Origin: Cellvibrio fontiphilus
GTDB lineage: Bacteria; Pseudomonadota; Gammaproteobacteria; Pseudomonadales; Cellvibrionaceae
Assembly (NCBI RefSeq): GCF_035317345.1
Contig: NZ_JAYKTU010000002.1
DNA: 64,000 nucleotides
Reading direction: 5' to 3' (one strand)
This document shows positions 25,736 through 34,926 of the stretch, in pieces; position 1 is the stretch's first letter, and each line of letters begins with the position of its first letter. A program made the translations under genes and the position numbers. The notes beneath the pieces were generated by a model. That model was given only the letters and a program-made list of their open reading frames with translations. It was not told the DNA's origin and made no database searches.

Positions 25736-27172
25736 CTACCGCAATTGTCGTTTTGCTAATTCAGGGGAAAGGACACCGACATTACCGGCACCTTGAGTAA
25801 TTACTATGTCGCCGGCACGCACCAGATCCTTCACTATCGCGGGCACACCATCGACAGTTTCAACAAAAATTGGCTCAATAATGCCGCGGGCACGCACACT
25901 GCGACACAGATGACGACTATCCGCGCCGGGGATAGCATCTTCACCTGCGCTATAAACCTCTAACAATATAAGTGCATCTACCGTGGAGAGAACTTCTACG
26001 AAATCTTCATACAGATCACGGGTGCGGGTGTAGCGATGCGGCTGATATATCATCACCAAGCGTCGATCAGGCCAACCGTCACGTACCGCTTTAATCACTG
26101 CAGCAACTTCACGCGGGTGATGCCCGTAATCGTCCACCAACATCGCATCGCCATCACCCACTGGAAAATTGCCATAAACCTGGAAACGACGACCTACACC
26201 CTGAAAATTTTCCAAACCCTGTTGAATTGCTTCGTCATTAATTCCTTCATCGGTAGCAACAGCAATCACCGCGGTTGCATTGAGCACATTGTGAATACCC
26301 GGAATATTGATGCGAATGTGTAGTGGTTTTTCATGCCCGGGCCGAATCACATCAAATTCAGAATGCATTTTATTCTGGCGAATATTAATCGCGCGAAAAT
26401 CACAGTGCTCATCAAAACCGTAAGTAAGAATCGGGCGAGCCACTTCGGGGATAATTTCACGAATAACCGGATCATCAGTACAGAGCACAGCCAAACCATA
26501 AAAGGGCAAATTATGCAGAAACTCGATGAATGTTCTTTTCAGTTTGGAAAAGTCGCCACCGTAAGTCTCCATGTGATCCGCATCGATATTAGTGACAATC
26601 GACACCATGGGTTGCAAATGTAAAAAGGACGCATCACTTTCATCGGCCTCTGCAACCAAATAGCGACTGGCACCCAGCTGTGCATTAGTGCCTGTGCTAT
26701 TTACCAAACCACCAATAATGAATGTAGGATCCAGTTTTGCCGCCGCAAGCACAGACGCTAGCAAACTGGTTGTTGTTGTTTTTCCGTGGGTACCAGCCAC
26801 CGCAATGCCGTGGCGATAACGCATTAATTCAGCGAGCATTTCTGCGCGACGAACGATGGGGATACGCAACTCACGCGCCCCTTGAATCTCTGGATTGTGA
26901 CTATTAACCGCGCTGGAATTTACCACCACATCGGCACCCTGCACGTTTTCTGCAGCATGGCCGATAAAAATCACAGCGCCTTTGTTTTTCAAACGCTCAG
27001 TAACACTTGATGCTTTGATGTCAGAACCGGATATTTCATAGCCTTGATTGAGCAATACCTCAGCAATGCCGCTCATGCCCGCACCACCAATACCGATGAA
27101 ATGAATACGGCGAATACGCCGCATTTCCGGCACACAAAACTGACCGATGGACTTCTGCGCAGAATTATCCAC
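25736..27172 (-). CDS. murC: UDP-N-acetylmuramate--L-alanine ligase
   Basis: 478-residue Mur ligase adding L-Ala to UDP-MurNAc. It has the N-terminal GIGGAGMSGIAEV dinucleotide-fold loop, the ATP loop GTHGKTTTT, EADESDASF and the DDYGHHPREV region typical of MurC. It overlaps the end of murG by 8 bp. Confidence 0.97.
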   Translation of the reverse strand: MDNSAQKSIGQFCVPEMRRIRRIHFIGIGGAGMSGIAEVLLNQGYEISGSDIKASSVTERLKNKGAVIFIGHAAENVQGADVVVNSSAVNSHNPEIQGARELRIPIVRRAEMLAELMRYRHGIAVAGTHGKTTTTSLLASVLAAAKLDPTFIIGGLVNSTGTNAQLGASRYLVAEADESDASFLHLQPMVSIVTNIDADHMETYGGDFSKLKRTFIEFLHNLPFYGLAVLCTDDPVIREIIPEVARPILTYGFDEHCDFRAINIRQNKMHSEFDVIRPGHEKPLHIRINIPGIHNVLNATAVIAVATDEGINDEAIQQGLENFQGVGRRFQVYGNFPVGDGDAMLVDDYGHHPREVAAVIKAVRDGWPDRRLVMIYQPHRYTRTRDLYEDFVEVLSTVDALILLEVYSAGEDAIPGADSRHLCRSVRARGIIEPIFVETVDGVPAIVKDLVRAGDIVITQGAGNVGVLSPELAKRQLR

Positions 27173-28268
27173 GGGCTACCTCCTCACAAATATCAGCTAC
27201 TTCACGCGCAGAATTTGGCTTGGCCAACTGCCGCGCTTTTTCCGCCATAGATTTCAAATGTTGGCGATCAGCTAATTCGGTTAACAGTAATGCAGCTAAT
27301 TTTGCTGCGGTTAAATCTTTTTGCACCAAAGCAATACCAGCACCGGCATCAGTTAAATTTTTTGCATTAAATGTCTGGTGATCATCAATGGCCGAAGGCA
27401 AGGGAATTAAAATCGACGCAACACCCGCCATCATCAATTCAGAAACCGTAAGTGCACCAGCACGGCAAATCACCACATCGGCCCAGGCATAAGCCGCCGC
27501 CATATCATCGATAAAAGCATCGACTTTGGCGTTAACCTGCTGTTGCATATAGAGTGCTGTAGTTGCTTCGGCGTGATTTTTCCCGGTTTGATGACGAACT
27601 TCGGGGCGCAGATTTACGGGTAAATCCGCCAGCGCATTGGGCACCAATTCGTTAATAGCTTTAGCTCCCAAGCTTCCACCCAAAACCAACAAACGCAGCG
27701 GTGCCTGCTGTTCAATTCGCGTTTGGTAGCGAACCGATGGCAGCTCCAAATCCTGGATTTGTTGACGCACAGGATTGCCTACTACTTGTGTTTGCAACTC
27801 ACTGCGACCGACAAATGCATGGGGAAATGCGGCCAATACACGGTGTGCAATTTTTGCGAGAATTCGATTAGTTGTACCCGCCACTGCATTTTGCTCGTGA
27901 ATAATTAATGGCACACGTGCGATTACTGCTGCAGCACCACCTGGGCCAGAAGCAAAACCACCAAATCCAATAACCACATCGGGCTGCAAACGGCGAATAA
28001 TTTGCAATGATTGAATAATTGCATAAGCAATTAAAAAAGGCGCTTTAAGCAAGCCAATTACACCGCGACCGCGCACGCCTTCCACACTAATAAAATGCAA
28101 AGGAATATTTGCTGCGGGTACCAAGCGAGTTTCAATGCCGCGCGCGGTGCCCAACCAATTAATGGTCGCACCGCGTGCACGCAACTCCTCAGCTACAGCG
28201 AGCGCGGGGAAAACATGACCACCAGTGCCACCGGCCATCACTAATACTTGCAGAGGTTTGTGTGTCAT
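27165..28268 (-). CDS. murG: Lipid II synthase (GlcNAc transferase)
   Basis: 367-residue GT-B glycosyltransferase that adds GlcNAc to lipid I on the cytoplasmic membrane face. Seen: MAGGTGGHVFPALAVA near the start, GFGGFASGPGG, IHEQNAVAG and the C-domain CRAGALTVSE. The start overlaps the ftsW stop by 4 bp (ATGA), indicating coupling. Confidence 0.97.
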   Translation of the reverse strand: MTHKPLQVLVMAGGTGGHVFPALAVAEELRARGATINWLGTARGIETRLVPAANIPLHFISVEGVRGRGVIGLLKAPFLIAYAIIQSLQIIRRLQPDVVIGFGGFASGPGGAAAVIARVPLIIHEQNAVAGTTNRILAKIAHRVLAAFPHAFVGRSELQTQVVGNPVRQQIQDLELPSVRYQTRIEQQAPLRLLVLGGSLGAKAINELVPNALADLPVNLRPEVRHQTGKNHAEATTALYMQQQVNAKVDAFIDDMAAAYAWADVVICRAGALTVSELMMAGVASILIPLPSAIDDHQTFNAKNLTDAGAGIALVQKDLTAAKLAALLLTELADRQHLKSMAEKARQLAKPNSAREVADICEEVARG

Positions 28269-29464
28269 ACACTGGCCTCCATCAAACGAGTGCGCGGCAC
28301 CTTGACCGGCTCAGGCACATCAGGCACATAACCTGCCAACTCCCATTGCACACGCATCACAAAAGCCATCAGCACACAACACATTAATAAACTACTTCCG
28401 CCATAACTGATAAACGGCAGAGTCAAACCTTTAGTCGGCAATAACCCCGAAGAAACGCCCATATTGATAAACACTTGGAACGAAAACAAAATCGCTATGC
28501 CAAAGGTTGCCAAAGCTGCAAACATTTTTCCGGCAGCCAGATTTTGTTTAGCCACATTAAAAATACGCAGTATCAGTGCGGCAAACAAACCTAGCAGCAC
28601 CACGGCACCTACCAAACCAAACTCCTCGGCGATAATGGCAAAAATAAAATCAGTGTGCGCCTCTGGCAAAAAGAATAGTTTCTGCAAACTATTACCCAAG
28701 CCCAATCCAAACCATTCACCACGACCAAAACCAATAAGTGATTGGGTTAGCTGATAACCGGTATTAAATTGATCGGCCCAGGGGTCAAGGAAGGTAATTA
28801 AACGCTGCATGCGATAAGGTGACAAAACGGCAACCGCAGCAAGCCCGCCAACGCCAATCAGAATAAGCAATAAAAAGTGCAGCATTCTCACGCCGGCGAT
28901 AAACATCATGGCAAATACGGTTGCACTTAATACCACCGAACTACCAAAGTCAGGCTCAAGCAATAACAAACCAACAAAGACACCAACAACCATTAAAGGT
29001 TTTAAGAATCCCTGCCACCCAAAGTGCAATTCCTGATAACGGCGGGCAAAAAAGCTTGCAAAAAAAACTACCGCACAAAATTTGGCGATTTCTGAAACCT
29101 GAATTGATATAACGCCAAGACTGAACCAGCGCTGACTTCCATTAACCTTTTTACCAATACCCGGAATAAGAACGATCACCAATAAAAAAATGGTGAGCAA
29201 CAAAAAGTGTCCTGCATATTTTTGCCAAACACTCATAGGCACGCAGACGACAAATGCAGCCAAACAAATCCCCATCAACATATAAACAGCATGGCGCTTG
29301 GCAAAAAACCAGGCGTCGTCATAGGTTAACGCTGCAAAGGAAACAGAAGCTGATGCCACCATGACAAGCCCAACAGACATCAGCGCAAGCCACAAACACA
29401 AAAGTGGCCAATCGATACGCTGACTCAGAGGAGCTGATCTAACCAGAGTGGCGGAGGTCATCAT
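28265..29464 (-). CDS. ftsW: SEDS glycosyltransferase of the divisome
   Basis: 399-residue polytopic protein with about ten membrane helices. FtsW polymerises glycan strands at the septum together with FtsI (34923-36773). Seen: GKKVNGSQRW, LEPDFGSSVV and LPFISYGGSSL. Upstream in-frame starts exist at 29494 and 29473, but ATG 29464 overlaps the murD stop by 4 bp and lies 11 nt after GGAG, so I chose it. Confidence 0.95.
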   Translation of the reverse strand: MMTSATLVRSAPLSQRIDWPLLCLWLALMSVGLVMVASASVSFAALTYDDAWFFAKRHAVYMLMGICLAAFVVCVPMSVWQKYAGHFLLLTIFLLVIVLIPGIGKKVNGSQRWFSLGVISIQVSEIAKFCAVVFFASFFARRYQELHFGWQGFLKPLMVVGVFVGLLLLEPDFGSSVVLSATVFAMMFIAGVRMLHFLLLILIGVGGLAAVAVLSPYRMQRLITFLDPWADQFNTGYQLTQSLIGFGRGEWFGLGLGNSLQKLFFLPEAHTDFIFAIIAEEFGLVGAVVLLGLFAALILRIFNVAKQNLAAGKMFAALATFGIAILFSFQVFINMGVSSGLLPTKGLTLPFISYGGSSLLMCCVLMAFVMRVQWELAGYVPDVPEPVKVPRTRLMEASV

Positions 29465-30810
29465 GATTGACATAACTCCTTCACCGCGATACAAAATTTT
29501 TCACCGCGATCTTCGTAGTTTTTAAACATGTCAAAGCTGGCGCAGGCGGGCGACAAAAGAATGGCATCACCTGGATTGGCGAGTGCGAAAGCTTTATTGA
29601 CGGCATCCTGCATTGAATCTGCATGAGACACAGCAACAGCGCTGGCGATTGCTTGTTCGATAAGCGTTGCATCGCGCCCGATTAAGACCGCATGACAATT
29701 TGCGGCGGCGAGCGCAGATGTCAACTCGGTGAAATCCTGCCCCTTGCCTTCGCCCCCCAGAATCACGATTAACTGTTGAGGATTGCGCGCCAAGCCGGAA
29801 ATGGCGGCAAGGGTTGCGCCTATATTGGTGCCTTTGGAGTCGTTGTAAAACTCCACGGCATTTTTCTCAGCAACAAATTCACAGCGGTGGCGCAACCCGG
29901 AAAAGTTTTTTAAGGTTGCCACCATTGCATCCAGCGGAATGCCTGCTGCGTCACCCAAAGCAAGGGCAGCAAGGGCATTATCGATATTGTGCCGACCGCG
30001 AATTTTTAACTCACCGGCCGGCAACAGCGGAGTGAGATTCTTGGCGAGAAACTCAATACCATCACACTGCAATAAACCAAAGCTGCCAAAATCAGCTCGC
30101 CCGCCAAAATAAACTGGCTTAACGCCAGCCGCTAAAGGCGGCTGAGTCAATACGTCATTGCGATTGACCACAATATTTTCAGCACCAAAATAAACCCGTA
30201 GCTTGGCCAGAATATAAGCGCGCATGTTGTCGTAACGATCAAGGTGATCTGCGCTAATATTTAAAATCGTCGCTACCTTGGCGTTGAGCTTAGTCACCGT
30301 TTCCAATTGAAAACTGGAAAGCTCCATTACATAAAGTTCAATTTTGTCATCTAACAATTCCAGTGCGGGGGTACCCAAATTGCCGCCAACAGCCACACGA
30401 ATACCGGCAGTTTTTGCCATTTCACCCACCAGGCTAGTCACTGTACTTTTGGCGTTGGAACCGGTAATTGCCACAATCGGAGCTTTGGCAAAGCGCGAAA
30501 ATAATTCAATATCACCCACCACGGGAATGCCGGCAGCTTGCGCCTGGGCAATGGCAGGCGTAGCAACAGCAACACCGGGGCTTACAATTATTTCATCGCA
30601 CGCGAGCAAGGTCTGTGGGTTTAGCTCACCGCACTCGACAGTGACACCGGGAAATTCTTTTTTAACTTGCTCAAGATTAGGCGGTGCAGCACGTGTATCC
30701 AGTAACACAAATGCCTGTTGTTGTGCCGCCAAAAAGCGTGCAACCGACAAACCGGTAATACCGGTGCCGATAACCGCTTTCACTTTACTGGTGGCAATCA
30801 TTTGAGTCAC
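29461..30810 (-). CDS. murD: UDP-MurNAc-L-alanine--D-glutamate ligase
   Basis: 449-residue Mur ligase adding D-Glu. Seen: GTGITGLSVARFL at the N terminus, the ATP loop GSNAKSTVTSLV (a Ser/Ala variant of GTNGKST), SADHLDRY, HRCEFV and NDSKGTN. It lies 47 bp after mraY. Confidence 0.96.
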   Translation of the reverse strand: MTQMIATSKVKAVIGTGITGLSVARFLAAQQQAFVLLDTRAAPPNLEQVKKEFPGVTVECGELNPQTLLACDEIIVSPGVAVATPAIAQAQAAGIPVVGDIELFSRFAKAPIVAITGSNAKSTVTSLVGEMAKTAGIRVAVGGNLGTPALELLDDKIELYVMELSSFQLETVTKLNAKVATILNISADHLDRYDNMRAYILAKLRVYFGAENIVVNRNDVLTQPPLAAGVKPVYFGGRADFGSFGLLQCDGIEFLAKNLTPLLPAGELKIRGRHNIDNALAALALGDAAGIPLDAMVATLKNFSGLRHRCEFVAEKNAVEFYNDSKGTNIGATLAAISGLARNPQQLIVILGGEGKGQDFTELTSALAAANCHAVLIGRDATLIEQAIASAVAVSHADSMQDAVNKAFALANPGDAILLSPACASFDMFKNYEDRGEKFCIAVKELCQS

Positions 30811-30857
30811 AGTATTTTCTCTCGTCTACAGAAGTCGTCTTTAGGTTTTAAAAAAAT

Positions 30858-31940
30858 CTAGCGCAACTTTAATGTCGCAAGGCCGATCAACACCAACACC
30901 AGCGTAATAATCCAAAAGCGCACAATTACACGCGGCTCAGGCCAGCCTTTTAATTCAAAGTGATGGTGAATAGGTGCCATGCGAAAAATACGGCGACCGG
31001 TTAATTTGAATGAAGCGACCTGCAGAATTACCGATACAGTCTCCAGAACAAAAATGCCGCCCATAATAAAAAGCACAATTTCGTGGCGCACAATCACCGC
31101 AATTAACCCCAACGCAGCACCCAGGGCGAGCGCTCCTACATCGCCCATAAAAACTTGCGCGGGGTATGTGTTGAACCATAAAAACCCGAGGCCCGCTCCT
31201 ACTAGCGCACAGCAAAAAATTGCCAATTCCCCGGCACCGGCAATGTAGGCAATTTGCAAATATTGGGAGAATTGGGAATGGCCAGCCAGGTAAGCAATCA
31301 GCGCCAAAGCGCCCGCGACCATTACACTCGGCATAATTGCCAAGCCGTCCAAACCATCCGTCAGGTTTACCGCATTACTGGTTCCGACTATGACAAAGTA
31401 AGTAAAGACAATGTAAAAAATGCCCAGATCGATAGCGACGTTTTTAAAGAAGGGAATAAATAACTGAGTTTCAGCCGGTGTTTGTGCGGTGTAGTACAAA
31501 AAGGTTGCTGCGCCAAAACCGGCAATCGACTGCCAAAAATATTTCCAGCGAGCAGGCAAGCCACGCGAATCGCGCTTGGCAACTTTGCGATAGTCATCCA
31601 CCCAGCCTACTGCACCAAAAATAGCAGTGACAATCAGCACCACCCACACATAGCGGTTGGACAAGTTTGCCCACAACAAGGTGCTGATAAAAATGGCGGA
31701 CAAAATCAGCGCACCACCCATGGTTGGCGTGCCTGATTTACTCAAGTGTGATTGGGGACCATCGTTGCGTACCGATTGGCCGATACGCAATTCAGTTAAT
31801 CGCCGAATGAACCAAGGGCCAAGCAATAACGAAATACCTAATGCGGTAAGCACACCCAATATGGCGCGCACAGTCAGGTATTGAAATACTGCAAAACTAC
31901 GCAGGTATTCTTGTAAGTATTCTGCCAGCCAGTACAGCAT
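30858..31940 (-). CDS. mraY: Phospho-MurNAc-pentapeptide translocase
   Basis: 360-residue integral membrane enzyme that makes lipid I. About ten helices are seen, with DDYRK, NAVNLTDGLDGLA and HHHFELKG, which hold the catalytic Asp and His residues. The start ATG 31940 overlaps the murF stop by one base (TAATG); a longer frame to 31967 was rejected. Confidence 0.96.
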   Translation of the reverse strand: MLYWLAEYLQEYLRSFAVFQYLTVRAILGVLTALGISLLLGPWFIRRLTELRIGQSVRNDGPQSHLSKSGTPTMGGALILSAIFISTLLWANLSNRYVWVVLIVTAIFGAVGWVDDYRKVAKRDSRGLPARWKYFWQSIAGFGAATFLYYTAQTPAETQLFIPFFKNVAIDLGIFYIVFTYFVIVGTSNAVNLTDGLDGLAIMPSVMVAGALALIAYLAGHSQFSQYLQIAYIAGAGELAIFCCALVGAGLGFLWFNTYPAQVFMGDVGALALGAALGLIAVIVRHEIVLFIMGGIFVLETVSVILQVASFKLTGRRIFRMAPIHHHFELKGWPEPRVIVRFWIITLVLVLIGLATLKLR

Positions 31941-33331
31941 TAGTGATGATCTCCCGCCGAGGTGCAAAGCTCGCGTACTACCGTGTCCATGGCTGAACTG
32001 CGCGAACCTTTTATTAAAATAGTGGTGTGGTTATTGGCAATGGTTTTTAAATGCGCAACCAATGCGGCTTTGTCTGCAAAGTGTTCTGCACCAGCGCCAA
32101 ATGCTTGGCTCGCATTTTCACTGAGCTTGCCTACCGTAAATAAATGGCTCAATTTTTTTGCGCGCGCATATTCACCCAGCTCTGCATGTAGCAGCGGCGC
32201 TTCTGGCCCCAGCTCACCTAAATCGCCCAATACCAAAATGCTATTCTTTTTTTGTGCAAGCACATCGATAGCTGCGCGTACTGAGCCGGGGTTAGCGTTG
32301 TAGCTATCGTCGATAATTGCCGCATTATTGATACCGATATGACGGCTCATGCGACCAGCAACAGGCGCAAAGTTGGCCAGCCCCTGTTTGATTTTTTGCA
32401 AATCCGCACCCACTGCAGAGGCACAAGCTGCCGCCATTAAGGCATTGCGAACATTGTGTTCGCCTTGTGCATTGAGGCTCACCTGCATCACCTGGCCATT
32501 TAGGTTGATGGAAAACTCCAAACTATTGGCGCTGGTTTGAATGTCCTGCGCAAAACAATCAGCACCGGTATCTTTAAATGACACACGAAACACGCGACGA
32601 TTAGTTAAGGTAGCCAACCAGTCAGGCACGAAACGATCATCCATATTCACCACAGCAACACCGGCTGCGGGAAGTGCGGCATAAATTTCACCTTTAGCAC
32701 GCGCAACACCTTGCAGTGAGCCAAAGCCCTGGATGTGTGCAGCCATGACATTGTTAACCATGGTCACGTCAGGCTTGGCTAAGGAGCAGAGATATTCAAT
32801 TTCACCCGGGCCACTCGCGCCCATTTCGATAACGGCGTATTGGTGATGTGCTTCAAGCTGCAATAAGGTCAGGGGCACACCGATGTGATTATTAAAATTA
32901 CCTTTGGTCGCATGGGTTGAGCCACACTCGGCGAGAATGCAGGCCAACAGGGTTTTAACTGTAGTTTTTCCACTGCTCCCGGTAATGGCAATAACCGGGC
33001 CAGTGAATAAACTGCGATTGAGTGCAGCAATCTGACCAAGCGCCAGCAGCGAATCACTCACCACCAATTGTGGTAAATCGATTTCAGGAAAAAAACGTTC
33101 AACAACAAGGGCGCAGGGTTTTTTAGCAACCGCATCCTGAATAAAATCGTGTGCGTCGAAACGCTCGCCACGCAATGCAACAAATAATTCGCCGGTATTT
33201 AAGTGACGCGAATCAGTACTAACCGCCGTGAACTCGGCATTACCCTGATGGCATTTTGCACTCACGGCGCGCAGCGGCTGATTTGCCGCTATAAATTCTT
33301 CAACCCACTGGAGATTCAGAGGCTTGATCAT
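31940..33331 (-). CDS. murF: UDP-MurNAc-tripeptide--D-Ala-D-Ala ligase
   Basis: 463-residue Mur ligase that adds the D-Ala-D-Ala dipeptide. It has the ATP loop GSSGKTTVKTLL, KGNFNNHIGVPLTLL (typical of MurF), ASGPGEIEYL and DDSYNANPGS. It overlaps the end of murE by 4 bp. Confidence 0.96.
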   Translation of the reverse strand: MIKPLNLQWVEEFIAANQPLRAVSAKCHQGNAEFTAVSTDSRHLNTGELFVALRGERFDAHDFIQDAVAKKPCALVVERFFPEIDLPQLVVSDSLLALGQIAALNRSLFTGPVIAITGSSGKTTVKTLLACILAECGSTHATKGNFNNHIGVPLTLLQLEAHHQYAVIEMGASGPGEIEYLCSLAKPDVTMVNNVMAAHIQGFGSLQGVARAKGEIYAALPAAGVAVVNMDDRFVPDWLATLTNRRVFRVSFKDTGADCFAQDIQTSANSLEFSINLNGQVMQVSLNAQGEHNVRNALMAAACASAVGADLQKIKQGLANFAPVAGRMSRHIGINNAAIIDDSYNANPGSVRAAIDVLAQKKNSILVLGDLGELGPEAPLLHAELGEYARAKKLSHLFTVGKLSENASQAFGAGAEHFADKAALVAHLKTIANNHTTILIKGSRSSAMDTVVRELCTSAGDHH

Positions 33332-34926
33332 GAGCTAGCCCCTTGTGACGCTGTGTCATTTTCAGATTTGGCGATGCGTTTTTGCAACGCAATACGCGCT
33401 TGTTTGGTATCGCTAAACGGCAGGGTTTGGTTGGCAAAAATCTGGTAATCCTCATGCCCCTTGCCGGCGATTAGTACTATGTCGCCCACCTTGGCTTGCT
33501 GCACTGCAAAATCAATTGCCTGGGCGCGGTCTGCAATCACCAGACAACCACTGGGGCGATTCATGCCGCGCAGGATTTCTCCAGCAATTACCGATGGATC
33601 TTCCGAACGTGGATTATCGTTAGTCACAATCACGTAGTCGCTCAAACGCTCGGCGATTGTGCCCATTTGTGGGCGCTTGGTTTTATCGCGGTCGCCACCG
33701 CAACCAAATACAGTCCAGATATTTCCTGGCCGATGTTGGTGAATTGCGTTGAGGGTATTTTCCAATGCATCAGGGGTGTGGGCGTAATCCACAATCACTT
33801 GAATTTGTTGTGCGTGCTGATCAACCACCACTTGTTGCATACGGCCCGGCGCCGGTAACAATTCCGGTAGCTCGGCCACAACCGCATTCAATGGAAAACC
33901 TTGCACCGCAACCGCGGCAATCACTGCCAATAAATTGCTGAGATTAAATTCACCCAACAGCGGCGAATAAATATCAGCACTGCCCCATGGCGTGATGAGA
34001 GTGGCGCTTACACCAAAAGGATTCAGCTGAATATTTTTGGCGTAAATATCTGCCGGGTTTTCAATCGAGTCACCCTGAATGGAGAAAGTCAGCGGCGTCA
34101 CGCCAGCCGGCATTTTGGCTAGCAAACTTTTTGCCCAAGCGTCATCGGCATTGAGAATGGCAGTTTGCAAACCCGGTGCATTTAATAATTGCGCCTTGGC
34201 ATTACCGTAGCGCATTAAATCGCCGTGATAATCCAAATGATCCTGAGTGAGATTGGTAAAAATGGCGGTGCGAATATTTACACTGGCAATACGTTTTTGC
34301 TCAAGGCTATGAGAGGAAGCCTCTATCGCAATAGCGGTTGCGCCCTGCTCCACCAACTCAGCCAAAATGCGCTGCATAGCGATAGGGTCGGGCGTGGTTA
34401 AACCGGTGTTTTGTAGCGCGCCCAGCTGCTGTGATATAGGCGCAACGGCCTGCGCATTCAATAAACCATAACCGATGGTGCCAATAACTGCTGATTTTTG
34501 CTGCAGCCTTGCAAGCAACTGTGCAACCAGCAAACTACAGGTGGTTTTACCATTAGTTCCGGTAATTCCGATCACTGGAATTTTTTTACTGGGACAGCCG
34601 AAAAAAATCGCCGCTATAGCACTCACCTGTGCGGCCAGATTTTCGATGGCAATTACCGGCACCTTGCCTAACCAGGCAATGCCCTGCCAATTTTTATCTG
34701 CCTCAACCAAAATTGCACTGGCACCCGACTCAATCGCCTTGGCGATAAAATCGCGCCCGTCAACTTTTGTTCCCACCAAAGCAATAAAAGCAGCACCTGC
34801 CGCCAACTGGCGGGTATCCAGGCACAAATTATTTACCTTGATTTGCGCCGCATTGCCGTCCAGCTGTATGCCTGGCAACAACTCTTGTAAGGTCATGATT
34901 ATGGGTGTGTTGTGAGCAGTGATCAT
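33328..34926 (-). CDS. murE: UDP-MurNAc-L-Ala-D-Glu--meso-diaminopimelate ligase
   Basis: 532-residue Mur ligase. Seen: the ATP loop GTNGKTTCSLL, EASSHSLEQKR, DYAHTPDALEN and, in the C domain, DNPRSEDP, the motif of enzymes that select meso-diaminopimelate. The start at 34926 overlaps the ftsI stop by 4 bp (ATGA) and has GAGG 8 nt upstream, so I kept it over the internal ATG at 34896. Confidence 0.96.
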   Translation of the reverse strand: MITAHNTPIIMTLQELLPGIQLDGNAAQIKVNNLCLDTRQLAAGAAFIALVGTKVDGRDFIAKAIESGASAILVEADKNWQGIAWLGKVPVIAIENLAAQVSAIAAIFFGCPSKKIPVIGITGTNGKTTCSLLVAQLLARLQQKSAVIGTIGYGLLNAQAVAPISQQLGALQNTGLTTPDPIAMQRILAELVEQGATAIAIEASSHSLEQKRIASVNIRTAIFTNLTQDHLDYHGDLMRYGNAKAQLLNAPGLQTAILNADDAWAKSLLAKMPAGVTPLTFSIQGDSIENPADIYAKNIQLNPFGVSATLITPWGSADIYSPLLGEFNLSNLLAVIAAVAVQGFPLNAVVAELPELLPAPGRMQQVVVDQHAQQIQVIVDYAHTPDALENTLNAIHQHRPGNIWTVFGCGGDRDKTKRPQMGTIAERLSDYVIVTNDNPRSEDPSVIAGEILRGMNRPSGCLVIADRAQAIDFAVQQAKVGDIVLIAGKGHEDYQIFANQTLPFSDTKQARIALQKRIAKSENDTASQGASS